Positions 42,207 through 51,751 are shown, numbered from the stretch's first letter. The stretch is 64,000 nucleotides of DNA from Streptomyces sp. CB02009 (GCF_001905825.1 NZ_LIVV01000002.1:500441-564440), one strand, 5' to 3'. Made by a program: numbers and translations. The notes: a model not told the origin generated them from the letters alone.

Positions 42207-43880
42207 ATGAGGAGCATGACCCTCTCCGACTCCGAGCCCCCCGGCGGGCCCACCCGCACGGACCGACTCCTCGCGGCCGTCGGCGGCCTGGTCGCCGGGT
42301 ACGTCTCCCTCGCCGTCGCGGACCTCGCCGCGTACTGGGTACGGCCCGAGGCGAGCCCCGTGACCGCCGTCGGCGGCAGCGTCGTCGACCGGACGCCCGC
42401 GGCCGTCAAGGAGTGGGCGATCCGTGAGTTCGGCGAGAGCGACAAGGCCGTCCTCCAGCTCGGCATCCTGATCGTCCTCGGGGTCCTTGCCGCCGGGATC
42501 GGGCTCCTCGCGCTGCACCACCGGCTGCTCGGCTCCGCGGCCGTCGGTGCCTTCGGCGTCCTCGGCGCCCTCGCGGCCGTGACCCGGCCCGACTCGGACT
42601 CCGCGCTCGACGCCGTGCCCTCACTGGTGGGTGCCGCCGTCGGAGCGGCCCTGCTGTACGCCCTGACCGGCATCCTGGCCCGGAGGGCGGGGACGGGGTC
42701 GGAGGCCGCCCGCGCCGACCGCAGGGCCTTCCTGATCGCCGCCGGCTCCGCCGGCCTCGTCGCGACCGCGGCCGCCGCTCTCGCCAGGGCGGTCGGCAGC
42801 CCCGTCGAGGAGAATGCCGCCGCCTCCCGCGCGGCCCTCCGGCTGCCCCGGCCCGCGTCCCCCGCGCCGGCCGTACCCGCCGGAGCCCAGCTCCGGGTCC
42901 CCGGCATCAGCCCCTTCGTCACCCCCAACCGCGACTTCTACCGCGTCGACACCGCGCTCGTCGTCCCCCGGGCCGACGCCGACCGGTGGCGGCTGCGCGT
43001 CCACGGCGAGGGCGTCCGGCAGGAGCTCACCGTCACCCTGCGGGAGCTCATGACCCGGCGGATCGTGGAGCGGGATATCACCCTGGCCTGCGTCTCGAAC
43101 GAGGTCGGCGGCCCGTACGTCGGCAACGCCCGCTGGCTCGGCGTGTCCCTCGCCGACCTCCTGCGCGAGGCGGGCGTCCGGCCGCCCTCCGCCGGCGGCC
43201 CCGCCGACCAGCTGGTCGCCCGCTCCGTCGACGGCATGACCATCGGCACCCCGGTCGAGCAGGTCATGGACGGCCGCGACGCCCTCCTCGCCTTCGGCAT
43301 GAACGGCGAACCCCTGCCCTTCACCCACGGCTTCCCCGTCCGCATGGTCGTCCCCGGCCTCTACGGGTACGTCTCCGCCTGCAAGTGGATCGAGTCGATC
43401 GAACTCACCGCCTTCGCCGCCTACGACGCCTACTGGGTCCCGCGCGGCTGGGCCGCCCAGGCCCCCGTCAAGACCGAGTCCCGCATCGACACCCCCCGCG
43501 CCTTCGCCCGGCCCGCCGCCGGCACCGTCATGGTCGCCGGGGTCGCCTGGGCCCAGCACCGGGGCATCCGCCGGGTCGAGGTACGGATCGACGACGGCGC
43601 CTGGCAGGACGCCCGTCTCGGCACCGAGGACAGCAGCGACACCTGGCGCCAGTGGCTGCACCCGTGGCAGGCGACGCCGGGCCGGCACACCCTCACCGTC
43701 CGCGCCACCGACGGCACCGGCGCCACCCAGCCCGAGGAGCGCACCGGCACCATGCCCGACGGCGCCCAGGGCTGGCACTCCGTCGTCGTGACCGTCGGCG
43801 GGGACGACCGTCCCGCCCGAAGTGAAGGACCGGTGACGGTCGCGGGGGCTGGCGGTGACGGTCGAGGTGCGGCATCGTGA
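42207..43880 (+). CDS. Membrane-anchored sulfite-oxidase-type molybdoenzyme
   Basis: About 557 aa. Four to five N-terminal helices (AAVGGLVAGYVSLAVADLAAYW, LQLGILIVLGVLAAGIGLLAL, AVGAFGVLGALAAV, LVGAAVGAALLYALTGIL), a further hydrophobic segment after RRAFLIAAGSAGLVATAAA (Tat-like RRxFL), then an oxidoreductase molybdopterin domain with TLACVSNEVGGPYVGNARW (Cys as Mo ligand) and a C-terminal dimerisation domain. It probably oxidises or reduces a small S- or N-containing substrate at the outer membrane face. Start choice is uncertain between ATG 42207 and ATG 42216. Confidence 0.85.
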   Translation: MRSMTLSDSEPPGGPTRTDRLLAAVGGLVAGYVSLAVADLAAYWVRPEASPVTAVGGSVVDRTPAAVKEWAIREFGESDKAVLQLGILIVLGVLAAGIGLLALHHRLLGSAAVGAFGVLGALAAVTRPDSDSALDAVPSLVGAAVGAALLYALTGILARRAGTGSEAARADRRAFLIAAGSAGLVATAAAALARAVGSPVEENAAASRAALRLPRPASPAPAVPAGAQLRVPGISPFVTPNRDFYRVDTALVVPRADADRWRLRVHGEGVRQELTVTLRELMTRRIVERDITLACVSNEVGGPYVGNARWLGVSLADLLREAGVRPPSAGGPADQLVARSVDGMTIGTPVEQVMDGRDALLAFGMNGEPLPFTHGFPVRMVVPGLYGYVSACKWIESIELTAFAAYDAYWVPRGWAAQAPVKTESRIDTPRAFARPAAGTVMVAGVAWAQHRGIRRVEVRIDDGAWQDARLGTEDSSDTWRQWLHPWQATPGRHTLTVRATDGTGATQPEERTGTMPDGAQGWHSVVVTVGGDDRPARSEGPVTVAGAGGDGRGAAS

Positions 43881-43971
43881 CGGTCGGGAGGGTGGCACCG
43901 CGCCGGTCCGGCCGTCGTAACGAACCGGTGCCGACCACCCGTTCGTCGCTCTCATGAGGGAGACTGCTCCC

Positions 43972-46077
43972 GTGCGTGGACATCTGCCGGACGAGAACCC
44001 CGGTTTCGTGGGGCGCCGCACGGAACTGGAGCGGATATCCGCCGCGTTGGCGGAGCACCGCCTCGTCACCGTGACCGGCGTCGGGGGAGTCGGGAAGACC
44101 CGGCTCGCGCTGCGCGCCGCGCACCGCGCCGCCGACGGGTACCCCGACGGCGCCTGGTGGACCGACCTCAGCCCGCTCGACGGCGACCGGCTCCTCGTCG
44201 CCCTCGTCGCCGACTCGGTCGACCTCTCCGACCACACCCCCGGCATGGCGACCACCGGACTCTGCCACCGGCTCGCCGACGACCGCCTGCTGCTCGTCCT
44301 CGACTCCTGCGAGCACCTCGCCGAACCCTGCGCGCGGCTCGTCGCCGAACTCCTCGCCGCCGCACCCGGACTCACCGTCCTGGCCACCAGCCGGCGTCCC
44401 CTCGGCGTCGAGGGGGAGCAGGTCGTCCACCTCGACCCGCTGCCGCCGGCCGGGGGCGACGCCCTGGAGCTGCTCCGCAGGGCCGCGGGCGAGGAGTTCA
44501 CCGCCGCCGGCCCGGCCGGCGAGATCTGCGTACGCCTCGAAGGCATCCCGCTCGCCCTGGAACTGGCCGCCGCCCAGATCCGCCTCCAGGGCGCCGAAGC
44601 CGTCAGGGACCAGCTCGGCACCCGCTTCGACGCCCCGCCCTCCGCCCGCTTCGAGCTGCTCGCGCACACCGAGCGGGTATGGCCGAGCCGCCACCAGACC
44701 CTGCGGGCCGCCATCGGCTGGAGCCACGAGCTGAGCGCCCCGCTCGAACGCCTCCTCTGGGCCCGGCTCTCCGTCTTCCGCGGCCCCTTCGACCTGGCGT
44801 CGGCGACCGCCGTCTGCATCGGCGGCCCACTGAACCGGGCGACCCTCCCGGGAGCCCTCGACGGGCTCGTCCGCGCCTCCGTGGTCCGCCCGCCGGACGC
44901 CGCCGGCCGGCTGCGGATGCTCGACACGATCCGCGCGTACGGGGCGACCTGGCTGGACCGGACCGGCGAGACCGGCACCGTCGCCGACCGCCACGCCGCC
45001 CACTTCCGGGGGCTCGCGCGGCGGGGCGAGGCCGACTGGCACGGCGCGCGCCAACTCCGCTGGTACCGGACCGTCGACGCCCACCACACCGACCTGCGCA
45101 CCGCCCTCGACCGGTTGCTGCGGACCGACCCCGACGCCGCCCTCGACCTCATCGGCTCGGTCGCCTTCGCCTGGTCCTGCCGGGGGCGGCTCCGCGAGGC
45201 CCGTGACGGCCTCGAACAGGCCCTGCTCCTGAGCGGCGCGCGCGGCCGCACCCGGGCCCGCGCCCTGTGGGCGCTCGGTGTCACCCTGGTGCTGCAGGGG
45301 GAGTTCGGCCCCGCGCAGGACGTCAGCGAACGCTGCGCCCGGGAGGCCCGGCACACGGAGTACACGGAGTACGCGGAGGGCTTGGAGGACGCCGACGGTG
45401 CCGGGCGCGCGGGCCACCACGGCCGACCCGGAGACCTGACCCTCGACGCCGCCGCCCTCGCCGGGCTCCTCGCCCTCACCACCGGCCGTCCGATGGCCGC
45501 GCACATCGTCGTGGGCCATGTCCTCGACGCCGCCAGGGGCGGTCCCGCCGACTCCGCCGCCCGGCTCCGCTGCCACCTCGTCCGGGTGTTCGCGCTGACG
45601 GGCCTCGGCCGGCTCGGCGAGGCCCGCGACCGGGCGCTGGCCCTGCGGGACCTGTGCGAGGAGCTGGACGAGCACTGGACGCGGACGGCCCTGGAGTACC
45701 AGCTCGCCCTCACGGGCCTCCTGGAGGGCGACCCCGCGACGGCGGCGGGGCACGCGCGCGCGATGCTCGAAGGCACCCGGGGCCTCGGCGCCAGCCTGGG
45801 GGTGGCGCTCGGGCTCGACGTCCTCGCCACGGCGCTCGCGGCGGCGGGTGACGGCGAGCGGGCGGCCGACGTCTCGGGCACGGGGGAGGCGTACTGGCGC
45901 TCCACCGGCCAGCCCCGTCGCGGCCTGCCCGGCCTGCGGGCGCTGCACGAGAAGTACACGGACACGGCCCGCGCGACGATCGGCGAACCGGCCTACGAGG
46001 AGATCTTCGTGCGCGCCCTCACCGGACTTCCCCAGGACGGCCTGGACCGAGCCCTGCGGAGCCCTCGCCAGGCCTGA
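43972..46077 (+). CDS. NB-ARC/LAL-type ATPase without DNA-binding domain
   Basis: A 701-aa STAND-type ATPase starting VRGHLPDENPGFVGRRTEL, the usual start of LuxR-family large regulators. Walker A is TGVGGVGKTRLAL, Walker B LLLVLDSCEHLAEP, and the GxP motif LEGIPLALELAAAQIRL. A winged-helix/ARC2 segment and TPR-like helices fill the rest. The C-terminal LuxR HTH found in most such regulators is absent: the protein ends shortly after ARATIGEPAYEEIFVRAL, and nothing HTH-like follows the stop. GTG at 43972 fits homologues and has GAGGGA 9 nt upstream; an ATG at 43954 also exists. Confidence 0.8.
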   Translation: MRGHLPDENPGFVGRRTELERISAALAEHRLVTVTGVGGVGKTRLALRAAHRAADGYPDGAWWTDLSPLDGDRLLVALVADSVDLSDHTPGMATTGLCHRLADDRLLLVLDSCEHLAEPCARLVAELLAAAPGLTVLATSRRPLGVEGEQVVHLDPLPPAGGDALELLRRAAGEEFTAAGPAGEICVRLEGIPLALELAAAQIRLQGAEAVRDQLGTRFDAPPSARFELLAHTERVWPSRHQTLRAAIGWSHELSAPLERLLWARLSVFRGPFDLASATAVCIGGPLNRATLPGALDGLVRASVVRPPDAAGRLRMLDTIRAYGATWLDRTGETGTVADRHAAHFRGLARRGEADWHGARQLRWYRTVDAHHTDLRTALDRLLRTDPDAALDLIGSVAFAWSCRGRLREARDGLEQALLLSGARGRTRARALWALGVTLVLQGEFGPAQDVSERCAREARHTEYTEYAEGLEDADGAGRAGHHGRPGDLTLDAAALAGLLALTTGRPMAAHIVVGHVLDAARGGPADSAARLRCHLVRVFALTGLGRLGEARDRALALRDLCEELDEHWTRTALEYQLALTGLLEGDPATAAGHARAMLEGTRGLGASLGVALGLDVLATALAAAGDGERAADVSGTGEAYWRSTGQPRRGLPGLRALHEKYTDTARATIGEPAYEEIFVRALTGLPQDGLDRALRSPRQA

Positions 46078-46275
46078 GGCACCGCGCTCGGCACGGGCCG
46101 TCCGGCACCCGTCCGGCACTCGGGTACCCGTCGGGGACCCGCCCGAGCCTCGTCGGCGATGCGCCGGGGACCCGCCCAGGCCCCGTCCGCGATCCGTCCG
46201 GGACTCGTTCAGGACCCGCCCGCGACCCGTCCGTGCCGAGGTGCCGGGCGCCGGGCCGCGGCGCACCATGAGGGC

Positions 46276-47436
46276 ATGGACGGATCCCTGAGCGGTCTGA
46301 GTGACATCAGCACCCCGGGACGCGTGGCCGGGCCCGACGAGGGCGTCTCGGCGCAGGAGTTGGCCCTCGCCGCCCGCAACCACGGGCTGCCCCTGGAGGC
46401 GCTGCGCTACGACGTCACGCCGCCCGGCCTGCACTACGTCCTCGTCCACTACGACATCCCCGACACCGCCGCAGACGGCTGGCGGCTCCGTGTCGGCGGC
46501 CGGGTGCTGCGGGCCCTCGACCTCGGCCTCGACGAGCTCCGCTCCCGGCCCTCCGCCACCCGCCGGGTCACGCTGGAGTGCGCCGGGAACGGACGGGCCA
46601 GGCTGTCGCCCCGGCCGGTCAGCCAGCCCTGGCTCGTCGAGGCCGTCGGAACGGCCGACTGGACCGGTGTCCCGCTGGCCGCGCTGCTCGCGGAGGCGGG
46701 TGTCGCGGAGGACGCCGTCGAGGCGGTGTTCACCGGCGCCGACCACGGGGTGGAGCGGGGCGTGGAACAGGACTACCGGCGGAGCCTCCCCCTCACGACG
46801 GCCGCCGACCCGGCCCGTGACGTCCTCGTCGCGTACGCCATGAACGGAGCGCCCCTGCCCCCGCAGCACGGCAGTCCGCTCCGACTGGTCGTCCCTGGCT
46901 GGTACGGCATGGCCCACGTGAAGTGGCTCCGCGACATCACGCTCACCGACACCCCGTACACCGGGTTCCAGCAGGCCGTGGCCTATCGCGTACGGCAGGA
47001 GCCCGGGGAGCCGGGAGAGCCCGTCACACTCATCGCGCCCCGGGCCCTGATGGTGCCGCCCGGATTCCCCGACTTCATGTCGAGGACCCGCGTGGTCCGC
47101 CCCGGCCCCGTCCCGCTCACCGGCCGTGCCTGGTCGGGCCACGGGCCGGTCATCCGTGTCGAGGTGAGCGAGGACGGCGGGGCGGCCTGGACCGAGGCGG
47201 AGCTCGTACGGGACCCCGCGCACCCCTGGGCGTGGTCCGCCTGGCGGACCACGTGGACGGCGACCCCCGGCCTGCGCCATCTGACCGTGCGGGCCACCGA
47301 CGCGGAGGGCCACGTCCAGCCGGTCGTGGAGCCCTGGAACCGCGGCGGGTTCGCCAACAACCTCGTCCAGCGGGTCGAGGTCCTGTGCACCCCGGAGGCG
47401 GCCCCGGACGCGCCGCCCGGTGCGCCCGGGCCCTGA
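46276..47436 (+). CDS. Soluble sulfite-oxidase-type molybdoenzyme
   Basis: A 386-aa sulfite oxidase-like protein without signal or membrane segments. The molybdopterin domain contains TLECAGNGRARLSP (Cys as Mo ligand, the CAGN motif of SUOX) and GSPLRLVVPGWYGMAHVKWL; the Mo-co dimerisation domain occupies the C-terminal 120 residues (RVEVSEDGGAAWTEAEL). It lacks the heme domain of animal sulfite oxidase. It is separated by the NB-ARC gene from a membrane-bound relative. The physiological substrate and electron partner are unknown. Confidence 0.85.
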   Translation: MDGSLSGLSDISTPGRVAGPDEGVSAQELALAARNHGLPLEALRYDVTPPGLHYVLVHYDIPDTAADGWRLRVGGRVLRALDLGLDELRSRPSATRRVTLECAGNGRARLSPRPVSQPWLVEAVGTADWTGVPLAALLAEAGVAEDAVEAVFTGADHGVERGVEQDYRRSLPLTTAADPARDVLVAYAMNGAPLPPQHGSPLRLVVPGWYGMAHVKWLRDITLTDTPYTGFQQAVAYRVRQEPGEPGEPVTLIAPRALMVPPGFPDFMSRTRVVRPGPVPLTGRAWSGHGPVIRVEVSEDGGAAWTEAELVRDPAHPWAWSAWRTTWTATPGLRHLTVRATDAEGHVQPVVEPWNRGGFANNLVQRVEVLCTPEAAPDAPPGAPGP

Positions 47437-47610
47437 TGCCGCTCGCGCCGCCCGGTCCCGACCCGGGACACGAGGCCGGCAACGCCTAGGCCCGTGGCGC
47501 CTGCGTCCTGACCCGGTACACGAGGCCCGCGACGCCGAGGCCCGTGGCGCCCAGGCCCTGACGCCGCTCGCGCCGCCCCGCTGCCCGTGACGCCCGCGTC
47601 CCGCCCCCCC
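47430..47610. repeat. Degenerate duplicated GC-rich segment before nadE
   Basis: The phrases cacgaggcc(c)g(g)c, cccgtggcgcc and gccgctcgcgccgcc each occur at least twice in about 150 bp, giving imperfect 50-60-bp tandem copies. There is no gene between 47437 and 47723. Confidence 0.6.
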
Positions 47611-47723
47611 CCGGACTGAGCCCCCGAGGCGACCCGGGCGGTGCGGCCGGGGCAGGGCGACGGGCCGCCGCCCCGGTGCGTAGAGTCGACCTCGCACCAC
47701 CTGCACCCGACGAGGAGACCTCC

Positions 47724-48554
47724 GTGACCGACCCGGCGTCCACCGCCCTCCAGCAGCAGATCGCCCGGGACCTCCAGGTGGCCGAGACCTTCGACCCGCG
47801 GGCCGAGATCGAGCGCCGCGTGGCCTTCCTGACCGAGCGCCTCACCTCCACCGGCCTGCGCTCCCTCGTCCTCGGCATCAGCGGCGGCGTCGACTCGACC
47901 ACCGCCGGACGCCTCTGCCAGCTCGCCGTGGAGCGGGCCCGCGCCGCCGGACACGAGGCCACGTTCTACGCGATGCGGCTGCCGTACGGCGTGCAGGCCG
48001 ACGAGAAGGACGCGCAGACCGCGCTCGGCTTCATCCGTGCCGACGAGGTCCTCACCGTGGACGTCAGGGCCGCCAGCGACGCGGCCCTGGAGGCCGCCCT
48101 CGCCGGCGGCGTCGCCTTCCGCGACGCCCACCACCAGGACTTCGTACAGGGCAACATCAAGGCCCGGCAGCGGATGATCGCCCAGTACGCGGTCGCCGGC
48201 GCCCACGACGGGCTCGTCGTCGGCACCGACCACGCCGCCGAGGCCGTCTCCGGCTTCTTCACCAAGTTCGGCGACGGAGCCGCCGACGTCGTCCCGCTCA
48301 CCGGACTGACCAAGCGGCGCGTCCGCGCGGTCGCGGCCGAGCTCGGTGCCCCGGCCGAGCTGGTCTGGAAGACCCCCACGGCCGACCTGGAGACGCTGGA
48401 CCCGGGCAAGCCCGACGAGGACGCCCTCGGGGTCACGTACGACGACATCGACGACTTCCTGGAGGGCAAGCCGGTCGCCGAGGCCGCCTTCGCCACGATC
48501 GTGCGCCGCTACGAGCTCACCGAGCACAAGCGGCAACTGCCGATCGCGCCCTGA
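47724..48554 (+). CDS. nadE: NH3-dependent NAD+ synthetase
   Basis: A 276-aa enzyme that amidates nicotinic acid adenine dinucleotide using ATP and ammonia, the last step of NAD synthesis. The PP-loop is [15 protein letters not shown]; other family parts are [56 protein letters not shown] and KTPTADLE. There is no glutaminase domain. GTG start with GAGGAG 7-12 nt upstream. Length matches the E. coli/B. subtilis form. Confidence 0.93.
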   Translation: MTDPASTALQQQIARDLQVAETFDPRAEIERRVAFLTERLTSTGLRSLVLGISGGVDSTTAGRLCQLAVERARAAGHEATFYAMRLPYGVQADEKDAQTALGFIRADEVLTVDVRAASDAALEAALAGGVAFRDAHHQDFVQGNIKARQRMIAQYAVAGAHDGLVVGTDHAAEAVSGFFTKFGDGAADVVPLTGLTKRRVRAVAAELGAPAELVWKTPTADLETLDPGKPDEDALGVTYDDIDDFLEGKPVAEAAFATIVRRYELTEHKRQLPIAP

Positions 48555-48667
48555 GCGCCCCGCGCCCCGGGCCCGCGCCCCGGGCCCGCGGCCTGAGCGG
48601 CGGGCGGCGGACACTCGGCGGATCCTGGAAGGGGCGCCCGGAACGGGGCCCCGGAAAGGAGCACGCC

Positions 48668-49057
48668 ATGTTCGGCGACACCCCGGCATTCAGCGGTTTC
48701 TCGGTCGACGACCTGGACGCCGCCCGGCGCTTCTACGGCGACACCCTCGGCCTCGAGGTGGGCGAGGAGGGGCAGGACGACATGCGGATGCTCTTCCTCA
48801 CCCTGGCGGGCGGGGCCAAGGTCTTCGTCTATCCCAAGGACGACCACACCCCCGCCTCCTTCACGATCCTCAACTTCGCGGTCGACGACATCGACCGGGC
48901 CGTGGACGACCTGACCGGGCGCGGAGTGACCCTGGAGCGCTACGAGGGATTCGAGGCCGACGCGAAGGGCGTCGTCCGGGTCGACGGCGGACCGGCCATC
49001 GCGTGGTTCACGGACCCGGCGGGGAACGTCCTGTCGGTGCTCCAGGAGAGCAGCTGA
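48668..49057 (+). CDS. VOC (glyoxalase-like) protein
   Basis: A 129-aa single-module vicinal-oxygen-chelate protein: [53 protein letters not shown], and [15 protein letters not shown]. Metal-ligand positions vary among family members; here a His in DDHTP and the C-terminal Asp region are candidates. Members are dioxygenases, isomerases or drug-binding proteins. A GGAAAGGAG sequence precedes the ATG. Function is unknown. Confidence 0.85.
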   Translation: MFGDTPAFSGFSVDDLDAARRFYGDTLGLEVGEEGQDDMRMLFLTLAGGAKVFVYPKDDHTPASFTILNFAVDDIDRAVDDLTGRGVTLERYEGFEADAKGVVRVDGGPAIAWFTDPAGNVLSVLQESS

Positions 49058-49160
49058 CCCAGGGGGCGCCGGGGCGGCGGTGCGACCGTCCGGCACCGTC
49101 CGCGCCCCCGAACGGACCGGCCCGCGTGCGCGGCGGGCCCGTACCGCCTCGAATGGGAGG

Positions 49161-49841
49161 GTGATCGCTCCGCCCGACGACTGCCTCGCCCGCAACGAGT
49201 GGCTCTGCGGCGCCTATCTCTCCACCCGGAGCGAGATCCTCGCCGACGCCGTCGTCCAGCACCTCCAGCTGACGGCCGTCTCCGTCGCCCTCGGCCTGGT
49301 GCTCGCCCTCCCCCTCGCGATCGCGGCCCGCCGGTGGCGCTGGGCGGCCGGGCCGGTCCTCGGGGTCACCACGCTCCTGTACACGATTCCGGCGCTCGCG
49401 ATGTTCTCGCTGCTCCTGCCCGTCTACGGACTGTCCGCGGCCCTGGTCGTCGCCGGCCTCGTCCTGTACTCCCTCACGCTCCTCGTCCGGAACATCCTGG
49501 CCGGACTCCGGGCCGTTCCCGAGGAGACCCGCCAGGCCGCCCGCGGCCTCGGATACGGTCCGGTCAGGCTGCTGCTCGCCGTCGAGCTGCCGCTCGCGGT
49601 GCCCGCCGCCATGGCCGGCCTCAGGATCGCCACCGTCTCGGCCGTCTCCCTCGTCACGATCGGGGCGATCGTCGGCCACGGCGGACTCGGCAACCTCATC
49701 TACGCCGGCATGAACACGTTCTTCAAGGCCCAGGTGCTCACCGCCTCCGCGCTGTGCGTCGTGATCGCGGTCGCCGCCGACCTGCTCCTCCTCGGCGCGC
49801 AGCGGCTGCTCACCCCCTGGACCCGGGGGCAGTCCGCATGA
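49161..49841 (+). CDS. Betaine/choline-type ABC permease 1 (OpuCB-like)
   Basis: A 226-aa permease with about six helices; the EAA loop is EETRQAARGLGYGPVRLLLAVELPL, and the segment GAIVGHGGLGNLIYAG is typical of the ProW/OpuC family. It should form a quaternary-amine uptake channel with permease 2. GTG at 49161 directly follows GGGAGG, which is unusually close. The stop TGA overlaps an ATG at 49838 that opens a relay frame (see repeat). No ATPase gene precedes it. Confidence 0.82.
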   Translation: MIAPPDDCLARNEWLCGAYLSTRSEILADAVVQHLQLTAVSVALGLVLALPLAIAARRWRWAAGPVLGVTTLLYTIPALAMFSLLLPVYGLSAALVVAGLVLYSLTLLVRNILAGLRAVPEETRQAARGLGYGPVRLLLAVELPLAVPAAMAGLRIATVSAVSLVTIGAIVGHGGLGNLIYAGMNTFFKAQVLTASALCVVIAVAADLLLLGAQRLLTPWTRGQSA

Positions 49842-49936
49842 CCACGACTCCGACCCGGGGCAGGCCGCATGACCACGACTCCGACCCGGGGGCAGCCCGC
49901 ATGACCACCACTCCGACCCGCGGGCGGCCCGCATGA
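49838..49936 (+). repeat. 31/32-bp tandem repeat with chained ATGA start-stop relay
   Basis: Copies of gcatgaccac-ctccgacccg begin at ATGs 49838, 49869, 49901 and 49933 (spacings 31, 32, 32). ATG 49838 overlaps the permease-1 stop (ATGA); this frame reads 32 codons, stays in frame with ATG 49901 and ends at a TGA that overlaps the permease-2 ATG (ATGA). The 49869 frame also ends in an ATGA at 49901. The repeat thus inserts short relay frames while keeping translational coupling. Confidence 0.75.
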
Positions 49937-50607
49937 CCACCCTCGCCGACGCCTGGTCCTGGCTCACCACCTCCGCGCACTGGTCCGGCGAGAACGGCAT
50001 CGGGCACCGGCTCGCCGAGCACCTCCTCCTCACCGTCGTCTGCCTGGCCATCAGCTGTGCGATCGCCCTGCCCGTCGCCCTCGTCCTCGGACACCTGGGC
50101 AAGGGCGGCGCGCTCGCCGTGAACCTGTCCAACGTCGGCCGTGCCGTGCCCACCTTCGCCGTCCTCGTCCTGCTCCTCCTCAGCCCGATCGGCTCGTACG
50201 GCCCGTGGCCGACGATCATCGCGCTCGTGCTGTTCGCCGTGCCCCCGCTGCTGACCAACGCGTACGTGGGGATGCGCGGCGTCGATCCCGACGTCGTACG
50301 GGCCGCCCGGGGCATGGGCATGACGGGCCGCCAGACCCTGACCCTGGTCGAGGTGCCGCTCGCGCTGCCGCTGATCCTCACCGGTGTGCGGATCGCCGCC
50401 GTCCAGCTCGTCGCCACCGCCACCGTGGCCGCGCTCGCCGGCGGCGGCGGGCTCGGCCGGATCATCACGGCCGGGTTCAACCTCGCCTCCACCCCGCAGG
50501 TCGTCGCCGGAGCGTGCCTCGTCGCCGTCCTCGCGCTGCTCGTGGAAGGGGTCTTCGAGGGCGTCCAGCGCCTCGCCCCCGCGGGCGTGCGGGGGAGCGG
50601 CCGGTGA
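49933..50607 (+). CDS. Betaine/choline-type ABC permease 2 (OpuCD-like)
   Basis: A 224-aa permease partner: helices LLLTVVCLAISCAIALPVALVLG and GRAVPTFAVLVLLLLSPIG, EAA loop VVRAARGMGMTGRQTLTLVEVPLAL, and the GGGGLGRIITAGFN segment. Its ATG is coupled to the relay frame upstream, and its TGA overlaps the GTG of the binding protein as GTGA. Start at 49933 because the three upstream ATG copies are out of frame or run into stops. Confidence 0.85.
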   Translation: MTTLADAWSWLTTSAHWSGENGIGHRLAEHLLLTVVCLAISCAIALPVALVLGHLGKGGALAVNLSNVGRAVPTFAVLVLLLLSPIGSYGPWPTIIALVLFAVPPLLTNAYVGMRGVDPDVVRAARGMGMTGRQTLTLVEVPLALPLILTGVRIAAVQLVATATVAALAGGGGLGRIITAGFNLASTPQVVAGACLVAVLALLVEGVFEGVQRLAPAGVRGSGR

Positions 50608-51572
50608 GCGGAGTGCCCCGTCCGCCCCGGATCGCCGCGCCCGGTCTTGTCCTGGCGGCCTGCGTCCTGCTCGGCGGCTGCGCCGCCGGACCCTCGCTGG
50701 AGGCCCAGGGAGAGGTCACGGCGCCACCGGGGGACAGCCGCCGGCTGACCGTCGGCTCGGCCGGGTTCACCGAGAGCGACCTGCTGGCCCAGATGTACGC
50801 CCTGCTCCTCGAGGACGCCGGGTACGGTACGAAGATCCTCTCCGTCACCAACCGCGAGCTGTACGAACCGGCCCTGGAGCGCGGTCAGATCGACGTCGTG
50901 GCGGAGTACGCGGCGACCTTCGCCGACTGGCTGAACGCCAAGGCCAACGGGGCGGACGCGCCGACCGTCGGCTCGCCCGACCTGGACGCGACGATGAAGG
51001 CCCTCCGCGGGCTGGCCGCCCCGCGCGGGCTCACCGTCCTCGACGCGGGCGGGGCCGTGGACCAGAACGCCTTCGCCGTCACCGCCGAGTTCGCGGCCGA
51101 ACACCGGCTCAGGACCCTCAGCGATCTCGGCGCCACCGGCCTCCCCATCCGGCTCGCGGCCGGTGACGAATGCGTCCGGCGGCCGTACTGCGCGCCCGGT
51201 CTGCGCGAGGTCTACGGCATCGACATCACCGCCGTCGACCCCAAGGGCGTCGGTACCACACCGGCCAAACAGGCCGTCCAGAACGGCCAGGACCAGCTGG
51301 TGCTCACCACGACCACCGATGCCACGCTCGACGAGTTCGGGCTCGTCCTGCTCGCCGACGACAAGCACCTGCAGAACGCCGACCACATCGTCCCCGTCGT
51401 CAACCGGGCCCGCGCCGGCGGCGATCGCGTCACCCGGGCGCTGTCGCGTCTCAACACCGTCCTGACCACGGCCGATCTGGCGCGGCTCAACGAACAGGTG
51501 GACAGCTGGCGCCGCCTGCCGGAGGACGTGGCGAGGAACTATCTCGTGGCGAAGGGGCTCGTCCCGCGCTGA
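50604..51572 (+). CDS. Quaternary-amine-binding lipoprotein (OpuCC/ProX-like)
   Basis: A 322-aa binding lipoprotein with signal LVLAACVLLGGC (lipobox Cys) and an OpuAC-type domain: LTVGSAGFTESDLLAQMYALLLEDAGY, GQIDVVAEYAATFADWL, and LVLLADDKHLQNADHIVPVV. It is predicted to bind glycine betaine, choline or carnitine. GTG start coupled to permease 2. The operon therefore has two permeases and a binding protein but no ATPase within 2 kb on either side. Confidence 0.85.
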   Translation: MSGVPRPPRIAAPGLVLAACVLLGGCAAGPSLEAQGEVTAPPGDSRRLTVGSAGFTESDLLAQMYALLLEDAGYGTKILSVTNRELYEPALERGQIDVVAEYAATFADWLNAKANGADAPTVGSPDLDATMKALRGLAAPRGLTVLDAGGAVDQNAFAVTAEFAAEHRLRTLSDLGATGLPIRLAAGDECVRRPYCAPGLREVYGIDITAVDPKGVGTTPAKQAVQNGQDQLVLTTTTDATLDEFGLVLLADDKHLQNADHIVPVVNRARAGGDRVTRALSRLNTVLTTADLARLNEQVDSWRRLPEDVARNYLVAKGLVPR

Positions 51573-51625
51573 GTCCGGAGGCCCGTCGCCGTCAGCCCGT
51601 TGAACTGCGTCTCTTGTCATGACCC

Positions 51626-51677
51626 TTGCGAGGCGGATCGCGACCCTGCTATTCATCCGTTAGGAAAGTTTCCTTCC
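51626..51677 (+). promoter_or_regulatory. Promoter and operator of the GH5 gene
   Basis: TTGCGA (51626-51631), 18 bp, TATTCA (51650-51655), then GTTAGGAA-AGT-TTCCTTCC (51659-51677), an 8-3-8 inverted repeat with two mismatches. The left arm and central TTCCT are identical to the GH8 operator, and its distance from the -10 is the same (3 bp). Confidence 0.6.
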
Positions 51678-51751
51678 AGTCCAGGGTGGCGCCCACGTCA
51701 CCCTTCCCCGGCCTTCCCCAAGGCCTCGTTCGTCGTTCCGTGGAGACCCCC

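Noticed and set aside
42621..45965. Very long minus-strand frame (over 1100 codons) opposite the molybdoenzyme and NB-ARC genes
   Set aside because: Ser/Arg-rich antisense reading with no motif; long stop-free antisense frames are common at this GC content.
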